From contig NZ_JBNXUO010000001.1 of assembly GCF_050563535.1 (NCBI RefSeq), positions 124,001 through 188,000 of the forward strand: a stretch of 64,000 nucleotides of DNA. Reading direction: 5' to 3'. Origin of the DNA: Falsiroseomonas sp050563535. GTDB lineage: Bacteria; Pseudomonadota; Alphaproteobacteria; Acetobacterales; Acetobacteraceae. The notes under the pieces are model-generated. The model worked only from the letters and a program-made list of their open reading frames with translations, was not told where the DNA came from and did no database searches. Position numbers and translations under genes: made by a program. Every line of letters starts with the position of its first letter. The first letter of the stretch is position 1. This document shows, in pieces, positions 9,447-17,789 of this stretch.

Positions 9447-10010
9447 TCAGTTGCGGCGGCGCCATTCCTCCGGACGGGTGAAGCCGCCGGCCCAGAGCCC
9501 GCGACCCGCCTGCCGGGCCTGCGCCTCCAGCACGGTCATCTCCGCATCCTCGGCATAGGCCAGCGCCCAGCCCGAGGCGACGAGGCCGGCATTCAGCTCC
9601 ACCCCGCCCGCGTTGCAGCTGCCGAGCCCCCGCCCGAAGCGGTCCCGCCCGCGGACGCGGCACACAACCGACCGGCCATTGACCAGGCGGGACAGCGCCT
9701 CGGCCGCCGCCGCGCCGCAGTCGAACCAGCGCCCGGCCGCATCGGTGCAGGCCTGCCCCCGTTCCGGCGCGTCGATCGCGGCGAGGCGCAGCGTGCGGTC
9801 GCCCAGGCGCAGCGTGTCGCCATCCACCACCCGCACCTCGGCCGCCAGGGCCGACCAGTCCTGGTCCCGCGGGGCCGAGCCCATGAGGTCGGTCGGCACG
9901 CCCAGTCCGGACAGGCCCGCGACCATCAGCACCCCGGCCAGCGCGACCAGGGCGCTACGCCAGCGGCGGGGGGAAGCGGCGGGGCGGAAGATGCGACGGC
10001 GTCGAGACAC
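9447..10010 (-). CDS. Staphylococcal-nuclease-like protein, membrane-anchored or secreted
   Basis: About 187 residues. A basic start (SRRRRIF, SPRRWRS) precedes a hydrophobic segment ALVALAGVLMVAG, a signal anchor or uncleaved signal, so the domain faces the periplasm. The SNase fold follows: VRVVDGDTLRLG, LRLAAIDAPERGQ and a GRDRFGRGLG strand with the Asp and Arg positions expected of the nuclease. The GTG start at 10010 is a choice; an in-frame ATG at 10070 would add 20 unlikely residues. Homologues cut DNA or RNA, but many bacterial members have unproven activity. It is transcribed alone. Confidence 0.85.
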   Translation of the reverse strand: MSRRRRIFRPAASPRRWRSALVALAGVLMVAGLSGLGVPTDLMGSAPRDQDWSALAAEVRVVDGDTLRLGDRTLRLAAIDAPERGQACTDAAGRWFDCGAAAAEALSRLVNGRSVVCRVRGRDRFGRGLGSCNAGGVELNAGLVASGWALAYAEDAEMTVLEAQARQAGRGLWAGGFTRPEEWRRRN

Positions 10011-10106
10011 GGGTGGTTCACCAGACTGGGGCCAACCCCTACCGCAGCGCCCAGTCCGGCCGCAACCCATTCATTTGTCTTGAATCCGACGCGGGATGGG
10101 AACCGT

Positions 10107-11597
10107 TCAGCCGGCTTCCCAGAAGGGGTCCGCGTCCATCAGCTCGGCCCAGGCCGAAGCCGCGCGGCCCCGCGCATGGCGCGCCCGCGCCAGCGCCCAG
10201 CCCTCCGCCACGCCGACCGCCCAGGCGGTGCCCGCCCCGCCGCCCGCAAGCGGGCCGACCAGGCCGCGCGCCACCGCGGTGTCGTTCGCCAGCCCGAACT
10301 CCTCCTGCACCGCGGCCAGGCGCTTGAGGAAGCGGCGTCCCTTCCTGCGCCCCCAGAGCGGGGCGAACAACTCCGCCACGTAGCGCATCCGCTTCCCGTC
10401 CAGCCGCAGGGCGTGGAATTCGGCATCCGGCAGGGCGTCGATCCGCGTCCCCGCCTCCGCCAGTCGCTTCCAGCGCCGGGCCAGCACGCCCGCGGCGAAG
10501 TCCGGCAGCGGCAGGTCGCGCGTCCCGGCCGCCTTCGGGTCATCCTCCATGCGCCAGGGCCGCGTCTCGGCCAGCGCGACGAGATCCCAGGCGAGGGCGC
10601 GGAATTCCGCCCCGCGCAGCGTCGCGCGCAACGCGCCATACGCCGCCTCGCGCCGGTCCCGCGCGGCGCGCAGCAGCGCGGCGATCCGCCTCTCCTCCGG
10701 CAGCGCCGCGGCGATGTCGGCGCCGAGCCCGCCGATCCACACATCCCAGTCGCGCGCCGGGCCCAGCACCGCCGCCAGCCCCTTCAGCGCCCCGTCGCAG
10801 CGCCGCAGCGCCGGCCCGTCCGCCGCCGGGCGGAAGGCGCGCAGCAGCGACCGCAGACGCCGGAGCGCCACGCGCATCTGGTGCACCCCGGTCGGGTCCT
10901 GCCCCGCCTCGGCCACCGGCGCGTGCCACAGCAGCACCTCGGCCAGGTGGCCGAGCGCAAGGACCAGCGCGGCCTCGACGCCGAGATCGGGGTCGAGCCG
11001 CGGCGCGCCGGCCCGGCGCGGCCGCGGCGGCTCGCCCAGCGCCAGCGCCCGCGCCTCCTCGGCCAGCGCGACCCGCGCAGGCAGCAGCGGCATCTCGGCC
11101 GCGGCCGCCGCCATGACCTCCAGCACCGCCCCCCGCGGGCCGGACAGGGTGAGCCGCGCCACCGGCGCCTCCGCCGCCACGGCGCGCAGCCGCCCGGACA
11201 GCAGCACCGCCTCCACCCCGCCGGCCAGCGACACGCAGCTGCGCCGGCCCTCGAAGGCGGCGAGCGGGACCAGCGGCGCGCCGCCCGCTTCCTCCGGCGC
11301 CTCGCCCGGCGCCAGCAGCGCGACAAGGGGATCCGGCGCGCCCGGGCGCCAGCCGGCATCCGCCTCCGGCAGCGCGCGCAGCAGCCGCAGGCTCCCGCGG
11401 CGCCCCTGTTCCAGCGCCAGCCCCCCGGCCGCCAGCGCGCCGCCGGCGGTGTCGAGCCAGGTCAGCGCCACCGCGCCGCCCCTGGTCCGCCCCGCGCGCC
11501 GGGCGGCGAAGGGGGCGGCGCGGAGCAGGCGTTCGGCCAGGGCCGGGTCAGGGGCGGCGACGAGGTGGCAGGACGGCTCGGCGGGCGCGTCGCTCAC
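10107..11597 (-). CDS. CHAD domain protein with degenerate CYTH-like N-terminus
   Basis: 496 residues. The C-terminal CHAD domain (about 205-490) is a conserved alpha-helical His-rich domain known to bind polyphosphate. Its hallmark VHQMRVALRRLRSLLRAF has His239 followed by regularly spaced arginines, and a second basic helix, HALRLDGKRMRYVAELF, follows. The N-terminal 200 residues resemble a CYTH triphosphate-tunnel fold (TWLDTAGGALAAGGLAL) but lack the ExExK motif, so triphosphatase activity is doubtful. The GTG start overlaps the stop of the SixA-like gene (GTGA), so the two are co-translated. With the PPK2 gene at 15983, it points to polyphosphate handling. Confidence 0.88.
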   Translation of the reverse strand: MSDAPAEPSCHLVAAPDPALAERLLRAAPFAARRAGRTRGGAVALTWLDTAGGALAAGGLALEQGRRGSLRLLRALPEADAGWRPGAPDPLVALLAPGEAPEEAGGAPLVPLAAFEGRRSCVSLAGGVEAVLLSGRLRAVAAEAPVARLTLSGPRGAVLEVMAAAAAEMPLLPARVALAEEARALALGEPPRPRRAGAPRLDPDLGVEAALVLALGHLAEVLLWHAPVAEAGQDPTGVHQMRVALRRLRSLLRAFRPAADGPALRRCDGALKGLAAVLGPARDWDVWIGGLGADIAAALPEERRIAALLRAARDRREAAYGALRATLRGAEFRALAWDLVALAETRPWRMEDDPKAAGTRDLPLPDFAAGVLARRWKRLAEAGTRIDALPDAEFHALRLDGKRMRYVAELFAPLWGRRKGRRFLKRLAAVQEEFGLANDTAVARGLVGPLAGGGAGTAWAVGVAEGWALARARHARGRAASAWAELMDADPFWEAG

Positions 11598-12151
11598 GCC
11601 ATCGTCTCCACCGTGTCGCCGGGCTCGGCGCCCGGCAGTTCGGACGGCGTCAGGAAGCGCAGCAGGCGCGCATTGCCGGGCTCCAGCAGGTGCCAGGGCA
11701 GGGCGATGGCGAATTCGCTGAGGCTCGCGGTCGGGTAGCCCTCGGCCAGCCGCCGCGCGGCCGGCGTGCCCGCGCCCATCGCGGCCGGGCCGGGCAGCGC
11801 CATGGCCAGTTCGTGCAGGCCGGGATTGTGGCCGATCAGCAGCACGCTCCGCACCGTCTCCCGCACGCCGCGCAGCACGTCGAGCAGCCGCGGCCAGGGC
11901 GCGAGGTAGAGGTCGTCCATCGGCTCCACCAGCGGCGAGCCGTCGAGCGGCGCCAGCGCCTCCAGCGTCTGCAGCGTGCGCCGCGCGGAGGAGACCAGCA
12001 CGAGGTCGGGCGCGAGGCCGAGGTCGCGCATCGCCGCCGCCATCCCCGCGGCGGCGCGGCGGCCGCGCGCGTTCAGCGGGCGGGCGTGGTCGGACAGGCG
12101 CGGATCGTCCCAGGAGGACTTGGCGTGCCGCAGCAGCAGCAATTGACGCAT
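11594..12151 (-). CDS. SixA-like phosphohistidine phosphatase
   Basis: 185 residues of the histidine phosphatase superfamily. The catalytic His9 stands in LLLLRHAKSSW, and the second His108 in LLIGHNPGLHEL. The short length and the RHAKSSW signature are typical of SixA, which removes phosphate from His of histidine-containing phosphotransfer domains. It is the first gene of a coupled pair with the CHAD protein. That pairing is seen in several bacteria; whether the partner is a phosphorylated protein or a phosphate polymer is not shown here. Confidence 0.92.
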   Translation of the reverse strand: MRQLLLLRHAKSSWDDPRLSDHARPLNARGRRAAAGMAAAMRDLGLAPDLVLVSSARRTLQTLEALAPLDGSPLVEPMDDLYLAPWPRLLDVLRGVRETVRSVLLIGHNPGLHELAMALPGPAAMGAGTPAARRLAEGYPTASLSEFAIALPWHLLEPGNARLLRFLTPSELPGAEPGDTVETMA

Positions 12152-12257
12152 GGTGGCGGGAGCTAAGCACGGCCGGACGGTCCTGTCTGCCTCGCGCCAC
12201 CCTTCCCGGCGGCGAAGCCGGCCCCATCTCCGCCGCGGATCGGGGATCGGATCGGGC

Positions 12258-12968
12258 ATGACGACATTGGTGCTGGGCGGGACCGGCGGCATCGGAAGCG
12301 CGCTTGCGCGGCGGCTTGCGGCGCGCGGCGAACAGCCCTTCCTGGTCGCGCGCGACGGCGCCCGGCTGCGGGACCTGGCCGGGGAGATCGGCGCGCCCTG
12401 GCATGAAGCGGATGTGACCGACGCGGCGGCGCTGCGGGGCGCGGTGGCGGCGGCGGGCGGCGCGCTGGCGGGGCTTGCGGTCTGCATCGGCTCCATCGTC
12501 CTGAAGCCGCTTGGCCGCCTGACGGAGGCCGACTTCGCCGAGGCGCTGCGGCTGAACGCCCTGGTCCCGGCGCTGGCGGTGCAGGCCGCCGCGCCCGCGC
12601 TGCTGGCGGGGAAGGGCGCGGTCGTGCTGTTCTCCTCCGTCGCTGCGCGGCGCGGCTTCCCGAACCACGCCGCCATCGGCATGGCCAAGGCGGCGGTGGA
12701 GGGGCTGACCGTCGCGCTGGCGGCCGAACTCGCGCCGCATGTGCGGGTGAACTGCATCGCGCCGAGCCTGACCCGCACCGCCCTGTCCGACCCGCTGACG
12801 AGGAACCCCCAGATGGCCGAGGCGATCGCGAAGCAGCACCCCATCCCGCGGCTCGGCCTGCCGGAGGATGTGGCGGCGATGGCCGACCTGCTGCTGCGGC
12901 CGGATGGCTGGGTGACGGGCCAGGTGATCGGCGTCGATGGCGGCCGCGCGGCCGTGGCGGGGCGATGA
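12258..12968 (+). CDS. SDR-fold protein with Ile at the catalytic Tyr position
   Basis: 236 residues of the short-chain dehydrogenase/reductase fold. The nucleotide-binding motif LVLGGTGGIG (residues 4-13) and the catalytic Ser region LFSSVAA (about 126) are present. The catalytic YxxxK reads IGMAK, with Ile140 in place of Tyr and Lys144 kept. Known NHAA-type SDR relatives share this. It may therefore bind NAD(P)H without normal reductase chemistry. The upstream in-frame residues look non-coding; the start at 12258 begins the fold directly. It is first in an operon with the DUF6134 and photolyase-related genes (ATGA overlap at 12965). Confidence 0.9.
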   Translation: MTTLVLGGTGGIGSALARRLAARGEQPFLVARDGARLRDLAGEIGAPWHEADVTDAAALRGAVAAAGGALAGLAVCIGSIVLKPLGRLTEADFAEALRLNALVPALAVQAAAPALLAGKGAVVLFSSVAARRGFPNHAAIGMAKAAVEGLTVALAAELAPHVRVNCIAPSLTRTALSDPLTRNPQMAEAIAKQHPIPRLGLPEDVAAMADLLLRPDGWVTGQVIGVDGGRAAVAGR

Positions 12969-13570
12969 CGCGGCGACGCCTGCTGCTCGGCCTCGCGGCC
13001 CTGCCGGCGGCGCGGGCGGCCCGTGCCGCGCCGCCCGCCATCGCCTTCCGCGTCATGCGCCAGGGCGCCCCCGTCGGCACCCATGCGGTGCGCTTCCGCG
13101 AGGAGGAGGGGCTGCTGCGCGCGCGGACCGAGATCCGCATCCAGGTCCGGCTGGCCGGCTTCACCGTCTACCGCTTCACCCAGGACACCGAGGAGGCCTG
13201 GCGCGACGACCGCCTCGTCGCGCTCGCCAGCCGCAGCGACCGCAACGGCCGCGCCGGCGCCTGCGAGGCGCGGGCCGAGGCCGGCGGGCTGCGCCTGCGC
13301 GGCGCGGCGGGGGAGGTGCTGCTGCCGCCGCTGGCCAGCCCGCTGACCTGGTGGCGCGCGGCGAGCCTCGCCCCCGGCCTGCCGGTCTTCGACGTGCGCG
13401 AGGGGCGGCCCGTCTCGCCGCGGATCGAGCGCATCGCGGAAGCCGGGCGCCAGCGCATCCGCGTGCTGGGCGGGGAGGGGGCGGAGGTGCTCTACGACGC
13501 GGCCGGCACCTGGATCGGCTTCGCCACGACGGGCGAGGACGGCAGCGCGGTGAGCTACGAACGCGCGTGA
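12965..13570 (+). CDS. DUF6134 family exported protein
   Basis: 201 residues. A twin-arginine-type signal peptide (MTRRRLLLGLAALPAARA) is followed by a beta-rich domain, ending TTGEDGSAVSYER, that matches DUF6134. The function is unknown; the domain resembles outer-envelope or lipid-binding beta folds. The gene overlaps the SDR upstream (ATGA) and the photolyase-related gene downstream (GTGA), so all three are co-translated. An exported protein inside a light/repair operon is unexpected and suggests a role in the cell envelope response to light. That idea is inference. Confidence 0.8.
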   Translation: MTRRRLLLGLAALPAARAARAAPPAIAFRVMRQGAPVGTHAVRFREEEGLLRARTEIRIQVRLAGFTVYRFTQDTEEAWRDDRLVALASRSDRNGRAGACEARAEAGGLRLRGAAGEVLLPPLASPLTWWRAASLAPGLPVFDVREGRPVSPRIERIAEAGRQRIRVLGGEGAEVLYDAAGTWIGFATTGEDGSAVSYERA

Positions 13571-15189
13571 CGGTGCTGCGCGTCGTCCTCGGCGACCAGT
13601 GTTCCGAGGGGCTGTCGGCGCTCGACGGGCTCGACCCCGCGCGCGACGCGGTGCTGATGGCGGAGGTGCGCGCGGAATGCACCTATGTGCCGCACCACAA
13701 GCAGAAGATCGCCCTCGTGCTGTCGGCCATGCGCCACTTCGCGGGGGCGCTGCGGGCGCGCGGCGTGCGGGTGGAGTACAGCCGGCTCGACGATCCCGCC
13801 AACACGCAGACCCTGGCGGGCGAGGTCGCGCGCGCCGCCGCGCGGGTGGGCGCGACGCGCATCTGCGCGACCTTCCCGGGCGAGTGGCGGGTGCTGGATG
13901 ACATGCGGGGCTGGGGCGCGGCGATCGGCCTGCCGGTCGAGATCCGGGAGGATGCGCGCTTCCTCTGCACCCCGGCCCGCTTCCGTGCCTGGGCCGGCGA
14001 CCGCAAGGCGCTGCGGATGGAGTTCTTCTACCGCGAGATGCGCCGCGCCACCGGCCTGCTGATGGAGGCGCCCGACCAGCCGGCCGGGGGGAAGTGGAAC
14101 TTCGACCATGACAACCGCAGCCCGCTTCCGCCCGGCACGCGCCCGCCGCCGCCGCGCCGCATCCCGCCCGATGCGGTGACGCGGGAGGTGATGGACCTCG
14201 TCGCGCGGGAGTTTCCCGGCCATTTCGGCAGCCTCGACGCCTTCGCCTGGCCGGTGACGGCGGAGGAGGCGCGCGCGGTGCTGGACGACTTCATCGCCCA
14301 TCGCCTGCCCCGCTTCGGCGACCACCAGGACGCGATGGCGGAAGGCGAGCCCTTCCTGTTCCACGCCCTGATCTCGGCCGCGATGAATGCCGGCCTGCTC
14401 GACCCGCGGGAGGCCTGCGCGGCGGCGGAACGCGCCTGGCGGGAGGGCCGCGCGCCGCTGAACGCCGTGGAGGGCTTCATCCGCCAGATCCTGGGCTGGC
14501 GCGAATACGTGCGCGGCATCTACTGGCTGCGGATGCCGGGCTACGCCGCGACCAACGCCCTCGACGCGCGGCGCCCGCTGCCGGCCTTCTGGTGGACCGG
14601 CGAGACCTCGATGGCCTGCGTCGCCGCGGTGGTGCGGCAGACCCGTGACCTCGCCTATGCGCACCACATCCAGCGGCTGATGGTGATGGGCAACTTCGCC
14701 CTCCTCGCCGGGCTCGACCCGCGGGAGGTGAACGAGTGGTTCATGGTGGTCTATGCCGACGCCTATGAATGGGTGGAACTGCCGAACACGCACGGCATGG
14801 CGCTGCACGCGGATGGCGGGGTGATGGCGTCGAAGCCCTATGCGGCGTCGGGCGCCTACATCCAGCGCATGTCGGACCACTGCCGGGGCTGCGCGCATGA
14901 CGTGCGCCAGGCGACCGGCGCGCGGGCCTGCCCGTTCAACCACCTCTACTGGGACTTCGTGGCGCGGCACGCGGAACGCCTGGGCCGCAACCCGCGCATG
15001 GGCATGACGCTGCGGACGCTGGCGCGGATGGACCCGGCGAAGCTCGCCGCGATGCGCGCCCAGTCGCGCGCCTTCCTCGACGCGATGGGCGATGGCGCGG
15101 CGGGGTGGGCGGTGCCGGCGCGGCAGGACAGCCTCGACCTCGCCCCGCCGCCGGCGGGCACTGCGCGGAAGGCCCGCGAGCCGGCCTGA
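13567..15189 (+). CDS. Iron-sulfur photolyase/cryptochrome-related protein (FeS-BCP/CryPro family)
   Basis: 540 residues of the deoxyribodipyrimidine photolyase-related family, flavoproteins that repair (6-4) lesions or sense light. The start TVLRVVLGDQCSEG and the signature TRDLAYAHHIQRLMVMGNFALL are present. Four cysteines for a 4Fe-4S cluster are found at 351, 439, 442 and 455; from memory they match the ligands 350, 438, 441 and 454 of Agrobacterium PhrB, offset by one. The GTG start overlaps the preceding stop. The window also holds a classical photolyase at 17786, so the two probably repair different lesions. Confidence 0.95.
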   Translation: MTVLRVVLGDQCSEGLSALDGLDPARDAVLMAEVRAECTYVPHHKQKIALVLSAMRHFAGALRARGVRVEYSRLDDPANTQTLAGEVARAAARVGATRICATFPGEWRVLDDMRGWGAAIGLPVEIREDARFLCTPARFRAWAGDRKALRMEFFYREMRRATGLLMEAPDQPAGGKWNFDHDNRSPLPPGTRPPPPRRIPPDAVTREVMDLVAREFPGHFGSLDAFAWPVTAEEARAVLDDFIAHRLPRFGDHQDAMAEGEPFLFHALISAAMNAGLLDPREACAAAERAWREGRAPLNAVEGFIRQILGWREYVRGIYWLRMPGYAATNALDARRPLPAFWWTGETSMACVAAVVRQTRDLAYAHHIQRLMVMGNFALLAGLDPREVNEWFMVVYADAYEWVELPNTHGMALHADGGVMASKPYAASGAYIQRMSDHCRGCAHDVRQATGARACPFNHLYWDFVARHAERLGRNPRMGMTLRTLARMDPAKLAAMRAQSRAFLDAMGDGAAGWAVPARQDSLDLAPPPAGTARKAREPA

Positions 15190-15314
15190 GGCGTGACCTG
15201 GCAAAGGGGGCGGCCCGCTTCGCGAAGGCGCGGGCGGCGGATCGGCCGCGCCATGCCTTCACGGCTGCGCGACACCGCGCATCCCCGGCCGGCGCCGCCC
15301 CGTTCCGGGTGACG

Positions 15315-15815
15315 ATGGCGTGGACCCCGGGCGCTTCGTCTGCAAGGAGATCCGCCGCGTCGCGGCCGGCCGCGATGCTGCTGTGCCTCGCCGTCATGGC
15401 CGGATGCGGCCCGGTCCGGCAGGTGGACGAGACGCTGCGCCGCGTGGACCTGCTCGACCGCGTCTTCGAGCCGGAGCGTTTCCGCCCGCCCCCCGCGCCG
15501 CCCGCCGCCATCCCCGCCCCGCCGCCCATGGTGGCCGTCAATGCCGCGCCGCCGCGCGCTCCGGACGTCGTGGCCGGGCCCGTGCCGGAGGCCGTCCCGG
15601 AACCCCCCGCGGCGGAGCACCCGCAACCGCCGCCCGACCCCGCGGCCCGGCGCGCGGCGCTGCTGCGCCAGAACCCCTGGGTGACGCGCTTCTGGTCCGA
15701 ACTGACCGCGGCGCAGCAGCAGCGCATCGCCCGCCGCCTGGCGGCGGAGGACGCGCCGGCGCGCTGGGACCGGCTCGGCCTCGGCGACCGGGTGACGCTG
15801 CTGTTCGGCGCGTGA
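15315..15815 (+). CDS. Small proline-rich lipoprotein
   Basis: 166 residues, no family recognised. A signal with the lipobox MLLCLAVMAGC-G suggests lipid attachment at the Cys. A proline/alanine-rich spacer (about 60-110) is followed by a C-terminal helical part (NPWVTRFWSELTAAQQQRIA, then AEDAPARWDRLGLGDRVTLLF). The start is uncertain: 15315 is used, but an ATG at 15375 would put the lipobox in the first residues. It follows the photolyase-related gene by 125 bp on the same strand and may be an outer- or inner-membrane anchored protein. Confidence 0.7.
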   Translation: MAWTPGASSARRSAASRPAAMLLCLAVMAGCGPVRQVDETLRRVDLLDRVFEPERFRPPPAPPAAIPAPPPMVAVNAAPPRAPDVVAGPVPEAVPEPPAAEHPQPPPDPAARRAALLRQNPWVTRFWSELTAAQQQRIARRLAAEDAPARWDRLGLGDRVTLLFGA

Positions 15816-15848
15816 TTCCGACCGGGGTTGATGGTGATCCGATGGCGG

Positions 15849-15966
15849 CCGGCGCGCTTCGCGCCGGACGAGGCCGCGAAGGCGGCCCGCCGCCCCTGCG
15901 GCGAAGCCGAGGCCCGCGGATGCGGGCCGCTGGCGTCTGAAGGCGTTTCCGTCTCAACGGAAACGC
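15849..15966. repeat. Array of four hairpins between convergent genes
   Basis: Four perfect inverted repeats stand in a row: 15849-15867 (8-bp stem, CTT loop), 15872-15887 (GGCCGC-GAAG-GCGGCC), 15911-15928 (GGCCCGC-GGAT-GCGGGCC) and 15943-15966 (GCGTTTCCGT-CTCA-ACGGAAACGC, 10-bp stem). They fill the space between the lipoprotein gene and the convergent PPK2 gene. They could end transcription from both sides, although no T-run follows. The last hairpin has A/T in the stem and stands out. Confidence 0.6.
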
Positions 15967-15982
15967 ACGGCAGTATGAGCCC

Positions 15983-16954
15983 TCAGCCCCGCCCGCGGCG
16001 CTGCTCGGGATGCATCGCGGCGCCGAGGATGTGGGAACTGCGCCCGATGACATGCGCCGCCCCGCCGACGATCAGCGGGTCCGGCGCATGCACCACCGCC
16101 TCGTCCTTGCCGGGATAGGGCAGGGCGTTGAGGAAGAAGCGCATCGCTTCGAGCCGCGCGCGCCGCTTGTCGTTCGACTTCACGATGGTCCAGGGCGCGT
16201 CGGCGGTGTCGGTGTAGAAGAACATCGCCTCCTTCGCCTCGGTGTAGTCGTCCCACTTGTCGAGGCTGGCCTTGTCGATGGGCGACAGCTTCCACTGCTT
16301 CAGCGGGTCGGTCTGCCGCGCCTGGAAGCGGCTCAGCTGCTCCTCGCGCGTGACGCTGAACCAGAACTTGAACAGGCGCAGGCCCGACCGCGTCAGCATC
16401 TGCTCGACCTGCGGCGCCTGGCGCATGAACTCCAGGTATTCGGCCGGGGAGCAGAAGCCCATCACGCGCTCGACCCCCGCGCGGTTGTACCAGGACCGGT
16501 CGAAGAACACGATCTCGCCGCCCGCCGGCAGGTGCTCGACGTAGCGCTGGAAATACCACTGCGTGCGCTCGCGCTCCGACGGCTTCTCCAGCGCGACGAC
16601 GCGCGCGCCGCGCGGGTTGAGGTGTTCCATGAAGCGCTTGATGGTGCCGCCCTTGCCGGCGGCGTCGCGGCCCTCGAACAGGATGACGATGCGCTCGCCG
16701 CTGTCCTTCACCCAGGCCTGCGCCTTCAGCAGCTCCACCTGCAGCGGCTTCACGCGCTGCACGTACTCCTTCTCGGTCAGGCGCGTGGTGTAGGGGTACT
16801 CGCCCGTCTCGAAGGCGCGGCGCACCGCTTCCGGGTCGTGGCGAAGGGCGGCGGCGCGGCGCGCGGGCCGGCCCAGCTCGGCCGCCGCGCCGACGATGCT
16901 GCGCGCCGCCTCGGGCTCGGGCGGGGGGGCGATGGGGGTCACGTCGTCCGGCAT
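15983..16954 (-). CDS. ppk2: Polyphosphate kinase 2
   Basis: 323 residues, the length of one-domain PPK2. These enzymes transfer phosphate between polyphosphate and nucleotides. The Walker A motif EGRDAAGKGGT is at about 94-104, the Walker B/lid segment FFDRSWYNRAGVERVMGF at 151-168, and the KFWFSVTREEQLSRFQAR block follows. The ATG at 16954 is preceded by a strong GGAGGA site. It is transcribed alone and faces the hairpin array. Whether it favours GDP, ADP or AMP cannot be read from the sequence. It shares the neighbourhood with a polyphosphate-binding CHAD protein. Confidence 0.95.
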   Translation of the reverse strand: MPDDVTPIAPPPEPEAARSIVGAAAELGRPARRAAALRHDPEAVRRAFETGEYPYTTRLTEKEYVQRVKPLQVELLKAQAWVKDSGERIVILFEGRDAAGKGGTIKRFMEHLNPRGARVVALEKPSERERTQWYFQRYVEHLPAGGEIVFFDRSWYNRAGVERVMGFCSPAEYLEFMRQAPQVEQMLTRSGLRLFKFWFSVTREEQLSRFQARQTDPLKQWKLSPIDKASLDKWDDYTEAKEAMFFYTDTADAPWTIVKSNDKRRARLEAMRFFLNALPYPGKDEAVVHAPDPLIVGGAAHVIGRSSHILGAAMHPEQRRGRG

Positions 16955-17057
16955 GGCGTTCCTCCGCTTGCGGCTGCGTGGCGGGCAGCCTGCACCCGCG
17001 ATGCGGGAAGCCCCATGATCCATGTCAATTCCGTGACGCGGACCCGGGCGGCGGGCG

Positions 17058-17789
17058 TCATGCCCAGGCGGGCAGGTCGATCCAGGCGAGGTGCCCGCCC
17101 TTGCCCGCGCCGCAGTCCAGGAAGACTGCCCGCCCCCCCTGCGCGCCATCCGTCACGTAGGGCCGTCCGTCGGTGCTGCGCCGGTCGTGGCCGCACACCA
17201 CCGTCACGTCGCGCGGGATGCGGTCCACCCAGTCATGCACGCGTTCGGGGAAGCCGTCCTCGCGCATCCGCCCCGTGACCTGGCCGTAGAGCGCGCGCGT
17301 GACCAGGCCCTGCGCCTTGCCCGCGCCGGCATCGGGGGGCGGGACGGCGTGCATCATGCCGGGATGGAAACCGCCATGCACGAAGACGCGCCCGCCGTCG
17401 CGGATCCAGGCCGGGGCGCGGGCGATCTCCTCGACCGCGCGGGCCTTCAGCACCGCCCCGTCCGGCGCGGCGTCGAGCTGCGCGAGGGTGCGGCCCAGCC
17501 CCTCGGGCTGGGCGCGCACCGGCACGCCGACCAGCGCCCGGCGCAGCTTGTGGTCGTGGTTGCCGAGGAGGAAGGCGCCGCGCCCCTCGTCGATCAGGGC
17601 GAACATCCGCCGCAGCACCGCCGGGCTGTCCGGCCCGTGGTCCGTCAGGTCGCCGAGCTGGAGGACGAACATGTCCTCCGCCAGCGCACCTTCCACCGCG
17701 TGTTCGAAGGCGGCCGCGTCGCCATGCACGTCCGCCACCACGCGCAGCTTCGCGAAGCCGCGCCAAAGGTCGCCGGGATGGCGGCTCAT
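17058..17789 (-). CDS. Calcineurin-like metallophosphoesterase
   Basis: 243 residues. The dinuclear metal site is complete: DVHGD (20-24), GDLTDHG (46-52), GNHDHK (76-81), a VHGGFHPG loop and GHDRRSTDG. This resembles ApaH/PrpE-type phosphatases that act on phosphoproteins or dinucleoside polyphosphates. Its ATG overlaps the stop of the photolyase gene (ATGA), so both proteins are made together. The substrate is unknown; coupling to a photolyase suggests a nucleotide or repair product, which is inference. Confidence 0.9.
   Translation of the reverse strand: MSRHPGDLWRGFAKLRVVADVHGDAAAFEHAVEGALAEDMFVLQLGDLTDHGPDSPAVLRRMFALIDEGRGAFLLGNHDHKLRRALVGVPVRAQPEGLGRTLAQLDAAPDGAVLKARAVEEIARAPAWIRDGGRVFVHGGFHPGMMHAVPPPDAGAGKAQGLVTRALYGQVTGRMREDGFPERVHDWVDRIPRDVTVVCGHDRRSTDGRPYVTDGAQGGRAVFLDCGAGKGGHLAWIDLPAWA

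Noticed and set aside
12152..12257. Longer N-terminus for the SDR gene from 12150
   Set aside because: The added residues are basic and random-looking, and lie over the start region of the divergent SixA gene; the Rossmann fold begins at the ATG at 12258.
10107..12839. 910-codon open frame on the minus strand
   Set aside because: Only the part from 11597 down is the CHAD gene. The upstream part is antisense to the SDR or out of frame with the SixA gene.
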